A stretch of 55,366 nucleotides of DNA from Pseudomonadota bacterium. Its GTDB lineage: Bacteria > Pseudomonadota > Gammaproteobacteria > Steroidobacterales > Steroidobacteraceae. Positions 13,928 to 23,700 of this stretch are shown here, piece by piece. The DNA lies in NCBI GenBank assembly GCA_021777555.1, contig JAJYDK010000025.1:1-55366 (forward strand). Reading direction: 5' to 3'. Position 1 is the stretch's first letter. The number at the start of each line of letters is the position of its first letter. Position numbers and translations under genes: made by a program. The notes beneath the pieces were generated by a model. The model was not told the DNA's origin. It searched no databases and was given only the letters and a program-made list of their open reading frames with translations.

Positions 13928-16900
13928 TCAGACGGCGGCCAGCCGGACCGCCTCGTCCACATCGACGGCCACGAGCCGCGAGACTCCCGCCTCGTGCATG
14001 GTCACGCCGAGCAGCTGCGCGGCGAGTTCCATGGTGGTCTTGTTGTGAGTGATGAAGATGAACTGCACTCTCTGGGACATCTCGCGCACGATGTCGCAGA
14101 AGCGCCCGACGTTGGCCTCATCGAGCGGCGCATCCACCTCATCGAGCAGGCAGAAGGGCGCCGGGTTGAGCTCGAAGATCGAGAACACCAGCGCCACCGC
14201 GGTGAGCGCCTTCTCACCGCCCGAGAGCAGATGAATGGAGCTGTTTTTCTTCCCCGGCGGACGCGCCATCACCGCCACGCCGGCGTTGAGTACGTCCTCG
14301 CCGACGAGCTCGAGGTAGGCGTGGCCGCCACCGAACATGCGTGGGAATTTCTCCTTCAGCCCTGAATTGATCTTCTCGAAGGTGTCCTCGAAGCGGCTGC
14401 GCGTCTCCTTGTCGATGCGCCCCATGGCTTCCTCGAGCGTCTCGAGAGCGGAGGTGAGGTCGGCGAACTGACGATCGAGGTACTCCTTGCGCTCAGTCTG
14501 CTCCTTGAGCTCATCGATCGCCGCGAGGTTCACCTGTCCGAGCTTCTCGATCCCGGCACGTGTCTGCGCCAGGTTCTGCTCCCAGACGGCCACCTCGGCG
14601 TCGGCCGGCAGACTCGAGCGCACCGCCTCGAGCTCGAAGTGCGTCTCGTTGAACTGCTCGAGCAGTCCCTCGCGCCGCACACGGTTCTCCTGGGCGGCAA
14701 GGCGCGCCGCCTCCATCGCCTCGCGGGCCTGCTCGACCCGCCGCTCCGCCGCCGTGCGCTGCTCTTCGAGCGTGCGCAGCGCCGTATCGAGCTCTTCGAG
14801 CTCCGCGCGTGCCGCGACGAGATCACTCTCGACCGTCAGGCGCTGTGAGAGCGTGTCATTGAGTCGCGCCTCGAGCTCGACGATGGGCGCATCGCCACCG
14901 GCGAGCTCGGCTTCGAGCTCGACGCGGCGCCGCTCGAGCTGTGCTCGCTGCTCGCCCATGCGCTCGAGACTCGTGCCGTAAGAGCTCTCGGCCGAGCGCC
15001 GCGCCTCGATCCGGATCAACAGATCACGGGCGGCGATCTGGACGGTCTGGGCGCGTGAGCGCGCGGCCGCGAGCGCCTCGCGCCGTACCTCGCGCTCCTC
15101 CTCGAGTCCCTCGCGCTGCGTATCGAGCTCGACCACCCGCAGCGCTCCCTGCTCGAGCGATTCGCGGGCCTGACTCAACGCCTCCTGCGCAGCTGCGACT
15201 TCACTCGCCAGCTCGGTCCTCTCCGCATCGATGCGCTCGCGCCGCTTCATCGTCTGCTCGGCGCGGGCCCGCGCGGCCTCGAGCTGGCCGGTCAGCTCGG
15301 CATGGCGGCGGTGTGCGGCCTGGATGCTCGCCTGCGCCGCATCGCGCTCGGCCTCCGCCTGACCCAGCGCTTCGCGCGCCTGTGCAAGATGACTCTCGGC
15401 CTCGCGCACCCGATCCTCGGCTTGCATCGCCTGCGCACGCAGGCTTTTCAGGCGATGCTCGCGCTCGAGGATCCCCGCGTGCGGGTCGACGCCGCGGCTG
15501 ACCCGCAGCCATTCGCGCCCGAGCCACTCTCCGGTGCGGGTGATGATGGACTCTCCGGCCCCGAGCGTCGCCCGCAGCCGCAGCGCATCGGCCAGGGAAT
15601 CCGCGGTGCGCACGCGCGCGAGTTGCACCATGGCCGCAGCCGGACCCGATACCTTGTGAGCGAGCGTACCGGGGTTGGAGGCTTCCTCGGCGCGCGACTC
15701 GCCTTCGACAAGGGTGATACGGCCCCGGGTGAGCCGCTCGAGAGGCTCGGCGAGGGCATCGAGCCCCTCGACGCACACGGCCTCGAGGTAGTCTCCGAGC
15801 GCGGTCTCGACCGCGCGCTCCCAACCGGACTCGACCTCGAGCCGCTGAGCGAGCCGCGAGCGGCCCGCAAGGCCGGCACCGGAGAGCCACTCGCCCGCCT
15901 CCGCGGCGCTGCTCGAAAGCGCGGCTTTCTGTACGGCTTCGAGCGATGTGCATTCGGCGCGCGAGCGCTCGCGCGCCTCGCGCGCCGCCTCCAGTTGCTT
16001 CTCGGCGGCAAACTGCCCGGAACGCACGCTCTGCACACGCTCGAGCGCGACCCGCAGGGACTCCGCGAGCGTCTCACCGCTCGAGCGGGCCTCAGCCTGC
16101 TGGTCGGCCAGCAGCTCGAGCTGCTCGCTCGAGTCCTGGGCGATGAGCGCCTCGCGCTCGAGCGCAAGCCGCTCGGTCTGCCCCTCGAGACGCCGCAGTT
16201 GATTCTCGAGCTGCTCGATGCGCGCCCGCTCGACCTGGGTGGTGCGATCGGCGGCGCCGAGCGCTCGGTTCAGCTGTTCCCAGCGCTCCTGCCACGCCGA
16301 GAGCTCGCGTTCGCTCGCCTCGAGCGCCTCGGCCGCCGCCTGCTCGGCCCGCTGAGCCTCCTCGAGCCGCGGAATCGCGCCGCCGAGCTCCTCGCGCACG
16401 GCCTCGAGCTCGCGCTCATCGCGCTCGATGTGCGCGAGGAGCTCGGCGAGCGTCGATTGGGCCTGGGCGAGATCGGTGCGCTGGCGCTCGCGCAACGCCC
16501 GCGTATGTTGGATCGCCTGCTCGAGGCGCGAGATCTCCGACCCGATCTCGTAGTTGCGTCCCTGAACGGCCTGCAGCCGCTCACCCGCGGCGCCGTGCCG
16601 CGCACGCTCGCTCTCGATGGCCGCCTCGGCGGCGCGCTGATCGGCGAGCGCCGATTGCATCTCGAGCTCGCGCTCGCGAGTGGTGCTGTCGTGCACCTCG
16701 GCGCCGCTGTCGAGCTCGCGCATGCGCAGCGCCAGAAGCTCCGCGGTCACGCGCCGCTCATCCTCCTTCATCCCCTGGTAGCGTCGCGCGGTGGCCGCCT
16801 GGCGCTGCAGGTGGCGGATTTGCTTCTCGACCTCATCGCGCACGTCCTGCAGGCGCTCGAGATTCTCCCGGGTGTCGGCGATCCTGCTCTCGGTCTCGCG

Positions 16901-17431
16901 GCGCCGCTCCTTGTAGCGGGAGATGCCGGCGGCCTCCTCGACGAAGGCCCGCATGTCCTCGGCCTTCGCCTCGATGATGCGCGAGATGGTGCCCTGCTCG
17001 ATGATGGCGTAACTGCGCGAGCCGAGGCCCGTGCCGAGAAAGAGATTGGTGATGTCCTTGCGGCGGCAGCGCGCGCCGTTGATGTAATAGCCCGAGGAGC
17101 CGTCGCGCGAGACCTGGCGCCTCAAGGCGATCTCGTTGTAACTGGCATAGGGTCCGCCGATCTTGCCGTCGGAATTGTCGAATACCAGCTCGACCGAGGC
17201 GGTGCCGACCGGCTTGCGCGCCGATGAGCCGTTGAAGATCACGTCGGCCATGTTGTCCCCGCGCAGATGCTTGGCGGACAGCTCACCCATCACCCAGCGC
17301 ACCGCGTCGATGACGTTCGACTTACCGCAGCCGTTCGGGCCGACGACACCGGTAAGATTGCTGGGGAAGCTGACTTGGGTGGGATCGACGAAGGATTTGA
17401 AGCCGGCGAGCTTGATCTTGGTCAGCCGCAT
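13928..17431 (-). CDS. smc: Chromosome partition protein SMC
   Basis: 1167 residues, full length. Walker A is GPNGCGKSN (31-39). Two long coiled-coil arms rich in Arg, Glu and Ala flank a hinge at about 515-650 (LAQRLEVESGWERAVETALG onward). The C-terminal head has the ABC signature LSGGEKALTAVAL and Walker B with CLLDEVDAPLDEAN. SMC homodimers with ScpA and ScpB, both encoded nearby, organise and segregate the chromosome. The start at 17431 gives the canonical MRLTKIKLAGFKSF. It is divergent from queF. Confidence 0.97.
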   Translation of the reverse strand: MRLTKIKLAGFKSFVDPTQVSFPSNLTGVVGPNGCGKSNVIDAVRWVMGELSAKHLRGDNMADVIFNGSSARKPVGTASVELVFDNSDGKIGGPYASYNEIALRRQVSRDGSSGYYINGARCRRKDITNLFLGTGLGSRSYAIIEQGTISRIIEAKAEDMRAFVEEAAGISRYKERRRETESRIADTRENLERLQDVRDEVEKQIRHLQRQAATARRYQGMKEDERRVTAELLALRMRELDSGAEVHDSTTRERELEMQSALADQRAAEAAIESERARHGAAGERLQAVQGRNYEIGSEISRLEQAIQHTRALRERQRTDLAQAQSTLAELLAHIERDERELEAVREELGGAIPRLEEAQRAEQAAAEALEASERELSAWQERWEQLNRALGAADRTTQVERARIEQLENQLRRLEGQTERLALEREALIAQDSSEQLELLADQQAEARSSGETLAESLRVALERVQSVRSGQFAAEKQLEAAREARERSRAECTSLEAVQKAALSSSAAEAGEWLSGAGLAGRSRLAQRLEVESGWERAVETALGDYLEAVCVEGLDALAEPLERLTRGRITLVEGESRAEEASNPGTLAHKVSGPAAAMVQLARVRTADSLADALRLRATLGAGESIITRTGEWLGREWLRVSRGVDPHAGILEREHRLKSLRAQAMQAEDRVREAESHLAQAREALGQAEAERDAAQASIQAAHRRHAELTGQLEAARARAEQTMKRRERIDAERTELASEVAAAQEALSQARESLEQGALRVVELDTQREGLEEEREVRREALAAARSRAQTVQIAARDLLIRIEARRSAESSYGTSLERMGEQRAQLERRRVELEAELAGGDAPIVELEARLNDTLSQRLTVESDLVAARAELEELDTALRTLEEQRTAAERRVEQAREAMEAARLAAQENRVRREGLLEQFNETHFELEAVRSSLPADAEVAVWEQNLAQTRAGIEKLGQVNLAAIDELKEQTERKEYLDRQFADLTSALETLEEAMGRIDKETRSRFEDTFEKINSGLKEKFPRMFGGGHAYLELVGEDVLNAGVAVMARPPGKKNSSIHLLSGGEKALTAVALVFSIFELNPAPFCLLDEVDAPLDEANVGRFCDIVREMSQRVQFIFITHNKTTMELAAQLLGVTMHEAGVSRLVAVDVDEAVRLAAV

Positions 17432-17527
17432 CTACACTGTTCTCTGCTGTCTGGATGGCCGCCCCGTGCTTTTCGGGAGCCTGGCGGACGTGTGATCGCC
17501 GTAGCGAGCGCGGCTAGTGTAGAGTAA

Positions 17528-17923
17528 ATGCCCATGCCCTCACAGCCTTACACCTCGATCGAGACCTTCCCCAATCCCCGCCCCGGCCTCGACTACACGA
17601 TCCGCATGCGGATGCCGGAATTCACGTGCCTGTGCCCGAAAACCGGCCAGCCGGATTTCGCGACGCTCGATCTGGCCTATGTGCCGGACGGCAAGTGCGT
17701 GGAACTGAAGTCGCTGAAGCTCTATATCTGGTCTTTTCGCGACCGGGGGGTGTTCCACGAGGCGGTCACCAACGAGATCGCCGATCACCTCGCCGGAGAG
17801 CTTTCACCGAGGTTCCTGCGCCTCGTGGCGCGCTTCAAGGTGCGCGGGGGCATCTACACCCGCGTCATCGCCGAACGGCGGCAGCCCGGCTGGCAACCGG
17901 CCCCGCCGATCAACCTGCCCTGA
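17528..17923 (+). CDS. queF: NADPH-dependent preQ0 reductase QueF (short type)
   Basis: 131 residues, the single-domain (type I) form. It reduces 7-cyano-7-deazaguanine to 7-aminomethyl-7-deazaguanine in queuosine synthesis. The catalytic cysteine lies in [14 protein letters not shown], most likely C36 in LCP. D43 is the partner aspartate, and [13 protein letters not shown] (about 59-71) is the QueF nucleotide-binding motif. The two N-terminal Met codons (17528, 17534) are both possible starts. Confidence 0.94.
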   Translation: MPMPSQPYTSIETFPNPRPGLDYTIRMRMPEFTCLCPKTGQPDFATLDLAYVPDGKCVELKSLKLYIWSFRDRGVFHEAVTNEIADHLAGELSPRFLRLVARFKVRGGIYTRVIAERRQPGWQPAPPINLP

Positions 17924-17966
17924 CCGGGTCCGTGCCGAATCGGAGCGGTACGCATCGCGATTCCGC

Positions 17967-17994
17967 TGTACAGCGCGAAAGGCGCCGGTATAAT
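17967..17994 (+). promoter_or_regulatory. Probable sigma-70 promoter of dksA
   Basis: TGTACA (17967-17972) and a perfect TATAAT (17989-17994) are separated by 16 nt, 40 nt upstream of the dksA start. Confidence 0.6.
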
Positions 17995-18034
17995 CGCGCG
18001 TTCTGCACGAGGCTTATGCTTTCAGGAGCAATAG

Positions 18035-18805
18035 ATGCCGGCCAAAAAACCCGCACCCAGAGCTGCGAAGGTTAAGAAGGCCGCACCCGGCAAACCCACA
18101 GCCAAATCCGCCGCCAAGAAGTCCGCGGCGCACAAGCGCCCTGCCGTACGCAAGGCGCCCCCACAGATTCACCACAAGGCGGCAGCCGCGACCCGGGAAA
18201 CCCGTCGCGCTGCGCCGCATTCCGCATCTCACCTCATGACGGACGTACTCGAAGATATTCGTAAAGCCGGCACCACGACGGCGACTGCGACCAAAGCCCC
18301 GGCAGCGGTGCCCGTGCCGCGCCCGGCAATCGACAGCGACGATGGCGAGGGCGTAGAGCCGGGAAGTCTGCTGGCGGGCCCGCGCAACGTTCAGCCGTAT
18401 ATCCCGAAGCGCGGCGAACAGTACATGAGCAAGGAGCAGCTCAATCACTTCCGCAACATCCTCAACAGCTGGAAGCGCGACCTCATGGTCGAGGTCGACC
18501 GTACCGTTTCGCACATGAAGGACGAGGCGGCGAATTTCCCCGACCCCTCCGACCGGGCGACGCAGGAAGAGGAATTCAGCCTCGAGCTGCGCACCCGCGA
18601 CCGGGAACGCAAGCTCATCCGCAAGATCGATGAGGCCTTGAAGCGCATCGAGGACGGCAGCTACGGCTACTGCCTGGAGACGGGCGAGGAAATCGGCATC
18701 AAGCGCCTCGAAGCCCGTCCCGTGGCAACCCTCAGCATCGAGGCCCAGGAGCGCCGGGAGCGGCGCGAGAAGCAGTACGGCGACCGCGACGACCGATATC
18801 GGTAA
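18035..18805 (+). CDS. dksA: RNA polymerase-binding factor DksA, one-cysteine form with basic N-terminal extension
   Basis: 256 residues against about 150 in E. coli. The first about 110 residues are Lys/Ala/Pro-rich and low complexity. The DksA core then follows: coiled coil about 132-205, with the polymerase-active tip PDPSDRA (169-175) fully conserved, and FSLELRTRDRERKLI. The C4 zinc finger is degenerate: only C213 remains, and the other positions are T, S and A in CLETGEEIG...ATLSIEAQ. That fits zinc-independent DksA proteins. It should amplify the ppGpp response at the polymerase secondary channel. The gluQRS frame begins at its end, as in E. coli where the two genes are linked. Confidence 0.92.
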   Translation: MPAKKPAPRAAKVKKAAPGKPTAKSAAKKSAAHKRPAVRKAPPQIHHKAAAATRETRRAAPHSASHLMTDVLEDIRKAGTTTATATKAPAAVPVPRPAIDSDDGEGVEPGSLLAGPRNVQPYIPKRGEQYMSKEQLNHFRNILNSWKRDLMVEVDRTVSHMKDEAANFPDPSDRATQEEEFSLELRTRDRERKLIRKIDEALKRIEDGSYGYCLETGEEIGIKRLEARPVATLSIEAQERRERREKQYGDRDDRYR

Positions 18806-19703
18806 CCGTTTTGCCGCGACGGCCTATGTCGGCCGATTCGCCCCCTCCCCATCGGGCTCGCTGCACCTCGGCTCGCTGCTCGCGGCCACCGGCAGTTTTC
18901 TCGATGCCCGCAGCCAAGGCGGCCTGTGGCGCGTACGGATGGAGGACCTGGATCGCGATCGGGTGATTCCGGGCGGCGCCGATGACATCCTGAGAACGCT
19001 CGAAGCCTTTGGCCTTCGCTGGGACGGGCCGGTGGAGTATCAGAGCCGCAGGACGGATCATTACGCTGCAGCGCTCAACGCTCTGAAGGCCGCGGGCGCC
19101 ACGTTCGAGTGCAGCTGCTCGCGCCGCGAGCTGGCGAGCGAGGAGCCCTCTCCCGGCCGCTATCCTGGAACCTGCCGCTCAGGCACCCGCCGTCCGGGAC
19201 CGACCTCGACCCGCTTCAGGATCGAGCGCAGCGCCGCCATCGTGCTCGCGGATCGCTTCCAGGGGCCCATCGACTTCCCACCGCGCTCGATCGGCGATGT
19301 CATCGTGCGGCGCCGGGATGGGGTGTTCGCCTACCAGCTCGCAGTCGTGGTGGATGATGCGCTGCAGGGGATCAGCGACGTCGTGCGGGGCGCGGATCTT
19401 CTCGAGAGCACGGGCTGGCAGATGGCGCTGCAAGAGGCTCTGGCGCTGCCCACGCCCCGCTATGGACATCTCCCGCTGCTCACCGAGGCCGGTGGCGCCA
19501 AGCTCGCCAAGTCCCGCCGCTCGCTCGCGCTCGAGCCGGCCACGGCGGGCGAGCAGCTGCTCACCGTTCTTGCGCTGTTGAACCAGTCTCCGCCAGCGGC
19601 GCTCGCCGGCGCCCCGGCGCCCGAAGTGCTCGCCTGGGCCGTCGACCACTGGAACCCGCGGGCCTTCCACGGCATCAAGGCGCTGGCGCTTCCCGAGGCG
19701 TAG
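18798..19703 (+). CDS. gluQ: Glutamyl-Q tRNA(Asp) synthetase (start codon unresolved)
   Basis: About 300 residues. A truncated GluRS-like enzyme that attaches glutamate to queuosine on tRNA-Asp. The HIGH-type motif is YVGRFAPSPSGSLHLGSL. Zinc ligands are CSC, Tyr and TCR in ECSCSRRELASE...RYPGTC. The KMSKS-like segment is GAKLAKSRRSL. The open frame runs back into dksA, but no in-frame ATG, GTG, TTG or CTG occurs between 18660 and the GRFAPSP motif. The first in-frame ATG (18939) would delete the active site. The coordinate given uses ATC at 18798, which matches the family N-terminus length and overlaps the dksA stop. This start is a guess, the gene itself is clear. Confidence 0.85.
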   Translation: MGNRFAATAYVGRFAPSPSGSLHLGSLLAATGSFLDARSQGGLWRVRMEDLDRDRVIPGGADDILRTLEAFGLRWDGPVEYQSRRTDHYAAALNALKAAGATFECSCSRRELASEEPSPGRYPGTCRSGTRRPGPTSTRFRIERSAAIVLADRFQGPIDFPPRSIGDVIVRRRDGVFAYQLAVVVDDALQGISDVVRGADLLESTGWQMALQEALALPTPRYGHLPLLTEAGGAKLAKSRRSLALEPATAGEQLLTVLALLNQSPPAALAGAPAPEVLAWAVDHWNPRAFHGIKALALPEA

Positions 19704-19716
19704 CGCACCACGAAGA

Positions 19717-19752
19717 AACAGGGCCCGGGCTGCACGCAGCCCGGGCCCTGTT
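19717..19752. terminator. Bidirectional hairpin between gluQRS and pnp
   Basis: A perfect 16-bp stem (19717-19732 with 19737-19752) and a 4-nt loop between convergent genes. The minus-strand side continues into CTGTTTCTTC, so it probably ends pnp transcripts best. Confidence 0.75.
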
Positions 19753-19776
19753 GGATGTGCCGGATCGGCGCTTGGC

Positions 19777-21864
19777 TTACGCCGCGTCGACGTCGCGCAT
19801 CGACAGGCGGATGCGACCCTGGCGGTCGACCTCGAGCACTTTCACGCGGATGACGTCGCCTTCCTTCAGCTTGTCACTCACGCGCTCGACGCGCTCGTTG
19901 GAGATCTGCGAGATGTGCACCAGGCCGTCACGGCCCGGCAGGATGGTGACGAACGCCCCGAAATCCATCAGGCGCGCCACCTTGCCCTCGTAGATTTGGC
20001 CGACTTCGACGTCGGCGGTGATGAGCTCGATCCGGCGCTGGGCCTCGCGCCCGGCGGTGCCATTGACCGAGGCGATCTTCACCGTGCCGTCGCTCTCGAT
20101 GTCGATGGTGGTGCCGGTCTCCTCGGTGATCTGGCGGATCACCGCCCCACCCTTGCCGATCACATCGCGGATCTTCTCCGGATCGATCTTCAGGGTGATG
20201 ATGGAGGGCGCCCACTCGGACATGCTGGCCCGGGGAGCGTTGATCACCTTGTTCATTTCGCCGAGGATGTGCAGGCGGCCCTCGTGCGCCTGATCGAGCG
20301 CAACCTTCATGATCTCGGGCGTGACGCTGTCGATCTTGATGTCCATCTGCAGCGCCGTGACACCGTCCTTCGTGCCCGCCACCTTGAAGTCCATGTCACC
20401 CAGGTGATCCTCGTCTCCGAGAATGTCCGTGAGCACTTTGAAACGTCCGCCCTCGAGCACCAGGCCCATGGCGACCCCCGCCACCGGCGCCTTGATGGGC
20501 ACGCCGGCATCCATCAGCGAAAGCGAGGTGCCGCACACGCTCGCCATGGAGCTCGACCCGTTGGACTCCAGGATCTCCGAGACCACGCGGATGACGTATG
20601 GGAACTTCGTCATGTCGGGCATCATCGCGTTGACACCACGGCGGGCGAGATTGCCGTGGCCGATCTCGCGGCGCTTCGGTGAGCCCATCATGCCGGTCTC
20701 GCCGACGGAGAACGGCGGGAAGTTGTAATGCAGCATGAAGGGCTCGCGGCGCTCGCCTTCCAGCGCGTCGATGATCTGCGCATCGCGCGTGGTGCCGAGC
20801 GTGGTGACCACCAACGCCTGAGTCTCTCCACGGGTGAACAGCGCCGAGCCATGCGTGCGCGGCAGCACCCCGACCTTCACCGTGATCGGACGTACAGTCT
20901 TGCAATCGCGGCCGTCGATGCGCGGCTCTCCATCGAGGATGCGCTGGCGCACGATGTCGCTTTCGAGCTTGAACAGCGTCCCATCGACCTGGTCCTCAGT
21001 CCACTTCGCGCCCTCTCCGCCGGAGAGCGCGGTGATCGCCCCGGCCTTGATCTCGCCGATGCGCGCGTAGCGCTGCTGCTTCTCGGTGATGGTGTAGGCC
21101 TGGGCGAGGCTCTCGCGCACCTTCTGCGCCACCGCCGCGGTGAGCTCGGCATTATCGGCAAGGGGCTGCCAGTTCCAGCGCGGCTTGCCGGCCTCGCGGG
21201 CGAGCTCGCGGATGGCCTGGATGGCGGTCTGCATCTGCTGGTGGCCGAACACCACGGCGCCGAGCATCACGTCCTCGGGCAGGCCCTTGGCTTCCGACTC
21301 CACCATCATCACACCCTGCTCGGTGCCGGCGACGACCAGGTGCAGCTCCGACTCGGCGAGCTGCGCGGCGGTGGGATTGAGCAGGTACTGACCGGCCTTC
21401 CAACCGACGCGTGCCGCACCGATCGGGCCGTTGAACGGCACTCCCGACACGGCGAGCGCCGCGGAGGCGCCGAGCAGCGCGGCGATGTCAGGATCGTTTT
21501 GCGGATCCAACGAGATCACGGTGGCGACCACCTGCACCTCATTGAGGAAACCATCCGGGAAGAGGGGCCGGATCGGACGATCGATCAGACGCGAAGTCAG
21601 GGTCTCCTTCTCACTCGGGCGGCCTTCCCGCTTGAAGAAGCCGCCCGGAATGCGTCCGGCGGCGTAGGTCTTCTCGACGTAGTTGACCGTCAGGGGAAAG
21701 AAATCGCGGCCCGGGGTGGCGGCCTTCTGCGCACACGCGGTGACCAGCACCACGGTGTCGCCCATGGAAACACGCACGGCGCCATCCGCCTGGCGGGCGA
21801 GCTCGCCCGTCTCCAGGGTGACGGTGCAGGGGCCGTAGGGAAATGACTTGCTGACAACGCTCAA
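19777..21864 (-). CDS. pnp: Polyribonucleotide nucleotidyltransferase (PNPase)
   Basis: 695 residues, normal length. A 3'-5' phosphorolytic exoribonuclease of the RNA degradosome. It has two RNase PH domains, the second with the active-site segments [33 protein letters not shown] (core [10 protein letters not shown]) and [22 protein letters not shown] domain ([12 protein letters not shown], about 565) and a C-terminal S1 domain ([15 protein letters not shown] to IRLSMRD) follow. It is the last gene of the rimP-to-pnp operon, separated from rpsO by a terminator as in E. coli. Confidence 0.97.
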   Translation of the reverse strand: MSVVSKSFPYGPCTVTLETGELARQADGAVRVSMGDTVVLVTACAQKAATPGRDFFPLTVNYVEKTYAAGRIPGGFFKREGRPSEKETLTSRLIDRPIRPLFPDGFLNEVQVVATVISLDPQNDPDIAALLGASAALAVSGVPFNGPIGAARVGWKAGQYLLNPTAAQLAESELHLVVAGTEQGVMMVESEAKGLPEDVMLGAVVFGHQQMQTAIQAIRELAREAGKPRWNWQPLADNAELTAAVAQKVRESLAQAYTITEKQQRYARIGEIKAGAITALSGGEGAKWTEDQVDGTLFKLESDIVRQRILDGEPRIDGRDCKTVRPITVKVGVLPRTHGSALFTRGETQALVVTTLGTTRDAQIIDALEGERREPFMLHYNFPPFSVGETGMMGSPKRREIGHGNLARRGVNAMMPDMTKFPYVIRVVSEILESNGSSSMASVCGTSLSLMDAGVPIKAPVAGVAMGLVLEGGRFKVLTDILGDEDHLGDMDFKVAGTKDGVTALQMDIKIDSVTPEIMKVALDQAHEGRLHILGEMNKVINAPRASMSEWAPSIITLKIDPEKIRDVIGKGGAVIRQITEETGTTIDIESDGTVKIASVNGTAGREAQRRIELITADVEVGQIYEGKVARLMDFGAFVTILPGRDGLVHISQISNERVERVSDKLKEGDVIRVKVLEVDRQGRIRLSMRDVDAA

Positions 21865-21910
21865 GCTTCAGTCCTCGTATTCAGAATCGGGCGGAAATGG
21901 CGGCCCGAAG

Positions 21911-21943
21911 AAAAATGAAGGGCCGCTCGATCGGGCGGCCCTT
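21911..21943 (-). terminator. Attenuating terminator between rpsO and pnp
   Basis: On the minus strand a 9-bp stem AAGGGCCGC / GCGGCCCTT is followed by CATTTTTCTTC, just after the rpsO stop. Pnp is presumably expressed by read-through or after processing here. Confidence 0.8.
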
Positions 21944-21949
21944 GTGGTG

Positions 21950-22219
21950 TTAGCGGCGAAGCCCCAGGCGCTCGATGAGCTCCTGAAAGGTCTGTGGCTT
22001 CGTAGCCTTGAGATAATCGAGAAGCTTGCGGCGCTGGTTCACGAGCTTGACGAGCCCACGCCGCGAGGAGTGATCGCTCTGGTGCGTCGTGAAATGCTTG
22101 CCCAGGTCGTTGATGCGCTCGGAAAGCAGCGCGACCTGAATCTCGGGAGAACCGGTGTCCGCGGGCGCGCGCCGGTATTGCGCCAGAATCCCGCTCTTTT
22201 GCTCGGTGGTTAAAGCCAT
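21950..22219 (-). CDS. rpsO: 30S ribosomal protein S15
   Basis: 89 residues, exactly the normal length. It binds the central domain of 16S rRNA early in assembly. Conserved segments are TGSPEIQVALLSERI, HSSRRGLVKLVNQRRKLLDYL and the C-terminal RLGLRR. It is placed between truB and pnp on the minus strand, the standard gammaproteobacterial order. A promoter of its own lies about 50 nt upstream. Confidence 0.98.
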   Translation of the reverse strand: MALTTEQKSGILAQYRRAPADTGSPEIQVALLSERINDLGKHFTTHQSDHSSRRGLVKLVNQRRKLLDYLKATKPQTFQELIERLGLRR

Positions 22220-22270
22220 TGCACAATGGTCCTAAATGACAGTATCAAGTACCCTTTGAGGAAGCCCGCA

Positions 22271-22300
22271 ATTCTACCCGCTGCGGTGCCTCCGCCACAA
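22271..22300 (-). promoter_or_regulatory. Probable rpsO promoter
   Basis: On the minus strand, TTGTGG (22295-22300) and TAGAAT (22271-22276) are separated by 18 nt, in the 183-nt gap between truB and rpsO. The rest of that gap shows no gene. Confidence 0.5.
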
Positions 22301-22402
22301 GTTCACGCGCGTGCCATGCCCGGCGAGCCATGACCCGACCGCTCGTCCTCGGGGCGGGCACCGTGATCGCGCTTGCCCCCGGCCGGCGCCGCGGGCGTCG
22401 GC

Positions 22403-23308
22403 TCAGGACCGGGACTGCCCGGTGTCTTCGGACTTGAACAGCCTCTTGGGGCGCACGTTCCCGCAACCGTCGGCTTCCCCGATGCCGAAGAACCCGCCCT
22501 CGGCCCCATACAGCCTGACCTTTCCAGTCCGGCTCTTCTCCCCTGCGAGCGCCACCGGCTGACCGTGGCGGATGCGCTCGGCCTGCCCGGCCTCGAGGCG
22601 CACCGCGGGCAGGTGCATGAGCGGCCAATCGGCCGGCAGAATCGACGGCGTCTCACCCCGCTCGCAGGCGAGCGCGAGCGACTCGAGGGTCTGCATGGGC
22701 TCCTGGTCGAAGGGCTCGACACACAGGCGCCGCAGCACCGTGACATGCCCGCATGTGCCGAGCTTGCGGGCAATGTCCTCGGCGAGCGTGCGGACATAGG
22801 TCCCCTTGGAGCAATGGGTCTCGAGCTCGAGACACTCACCCCGGTGACCGAGGAGGCGCAATTCGAAGATCTCGATGGGGCGGGCCTGCCGCTCCACCAC
22901 CACGCCCGAGCGGGCCAGCTCGTACAGGGGCCGGCCCTCGCGTTTCAGCGCCGAGTACATCGGTGGAATCTGGAGCCCGGGCCCCCGGAATCCCCCGAGG
23001 ACCGCCTCGATCCGCGCCGGCGGCAGGTCCGTCACGGCCGAGCGCTCGACGATCTCCCCCTCCCGGTCGCCGGTCGCCGTGCGCACGCCGAGTCCAATGG
23101 TGAAGCGGTAGCGCTTGCGGCTCGAGAGGATCTCGCCGGCGATCTTGGTCGCCTCGTCCAGGCAGATCGGCAGCATCCCGGTCGCCAGAGGATCGAGGCT
23201 GCCGGCATGTCCGGCCTTGTCCGCCTTGAGGAGCCGGCGCACGCGCTGCAGCGCGCCGTTCGAGGACAGCCCCTCGGGCTTGTCGAGCAACACGATGCCG
23301 CTCGGCAT
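22403..23308 (-). CDS. truB: tRNA pseudouridine-55 synthase TruB
   Basis: 301 residues. It makes pseudouridine 55 in the T-loop of tRNAs. The catalytic aspartate is in AGHAGSLDPLATGMLP (about 33-48). VLLDKPEGLSSN at the N-terminus and IPPMYSALKREGRPLYELAR are signature segments. A small PUA-like C-terminal domain follows. The start at 23308 is one nucleotide after the rbfA stop (TGATATG), so the two are tightly coupled. Confidence 0.96.
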   Translation of the reverse strand: MPSGIVLLDKPEGLSSNGALQRVRRLLKADKAGHAGSLDPLATGMLPICLDEATKIAGEILSSRKRYRFTIGLGVRTATGDREGEIVERSAVTDLPPARIEAVLGGFRGPGLQIPPMYSALKREGRPLYELARSGVVVERQARPIEIFELRLLGHRGECLELETHCSKGTYVRTLAEDIARKLGTCGHVTVLRRLCVEPFDQEPMQTLESLALACERGETPSILPADWPLMHLPAVRLEAGQAERIRHGQPVALAGEKSRTGKVRLYGAEGGFFGIGEADGCGNVRPKRLFKSEDTGQSRS

Positions 23309-23309
23309 A

Positions 23310-23690
23310 TCAGGTGTCGGTGTCTTTGTGCTTGGCCTGATCCTGCTCGACCGCCTGATCGATGAGGCCGGTGAGCTGCGCCGCCTTGTCGGCCGTGTCG
23401 TCGAGGATGAACTCGAGCCGCGGCGCGTGGCGCAGCCCGAGGGCCCGGCCGACCTCGCCGCGCAGGAATCCGCCCGCGTGCGTGAGACCCTGGCGAACCT
23501 CCTCGGGCGGATGCCTCGAGGCGAAGGGCACGAAGTACACCCGCGCCAGCGCCATGTCGGCCGAAAGGCCGACCGCCGTGATGGTCACGTTGCCGACACG
23601 CGGATCCTTGACCTCACGGGCGATCAGACTCGCGAGCACGCGCTGCAACTGCGCCTCGATCTTGCGCCCCCTGGGGCTGGCGGAGCTCAT
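23310..23690 (-). CDS. rbfA: Ribosome-binding factor A
   Basis: 126 residues with a KH-type fold. It helps late 30S maturation and the cold response by acting at the 16S 5' helix. Typical segments are KIEAQLQRVLASLIAREVKDPRV and HAPRLEFILDDTADKAAQL. The start at 23690 (MSSASPRGRK) follows GAGTGGAAC and lies 10 nt after infB. A longer in-frame N-terminus inside infB was rejected. Confidence 0.94.
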   Translation of the reverse strand: MSSASPRGRKIEAQLQRVLASLIAREVKDPRVGNVTITAVGLSADMALARVYFVPFASRHPPEEVRQGLTHAGGFLRGEVGRALGLRHAPRLEFILDDTADKAAQLTGLIDQAVEQDQAKHKDTDT

Positions 23691-23700
23691 GTTCCACTCG

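Noticed and set aside
15302..17227. A 641-codon plus-strand frame opposite smc
   Set aside because: Shadow of the smc coiled-coil codons; no domain and no ribosome site.
20728..21846. A 372-codon plus-strand frame opposite pnp
   Set aside because: Antisense shadow of a fully conserved gene.
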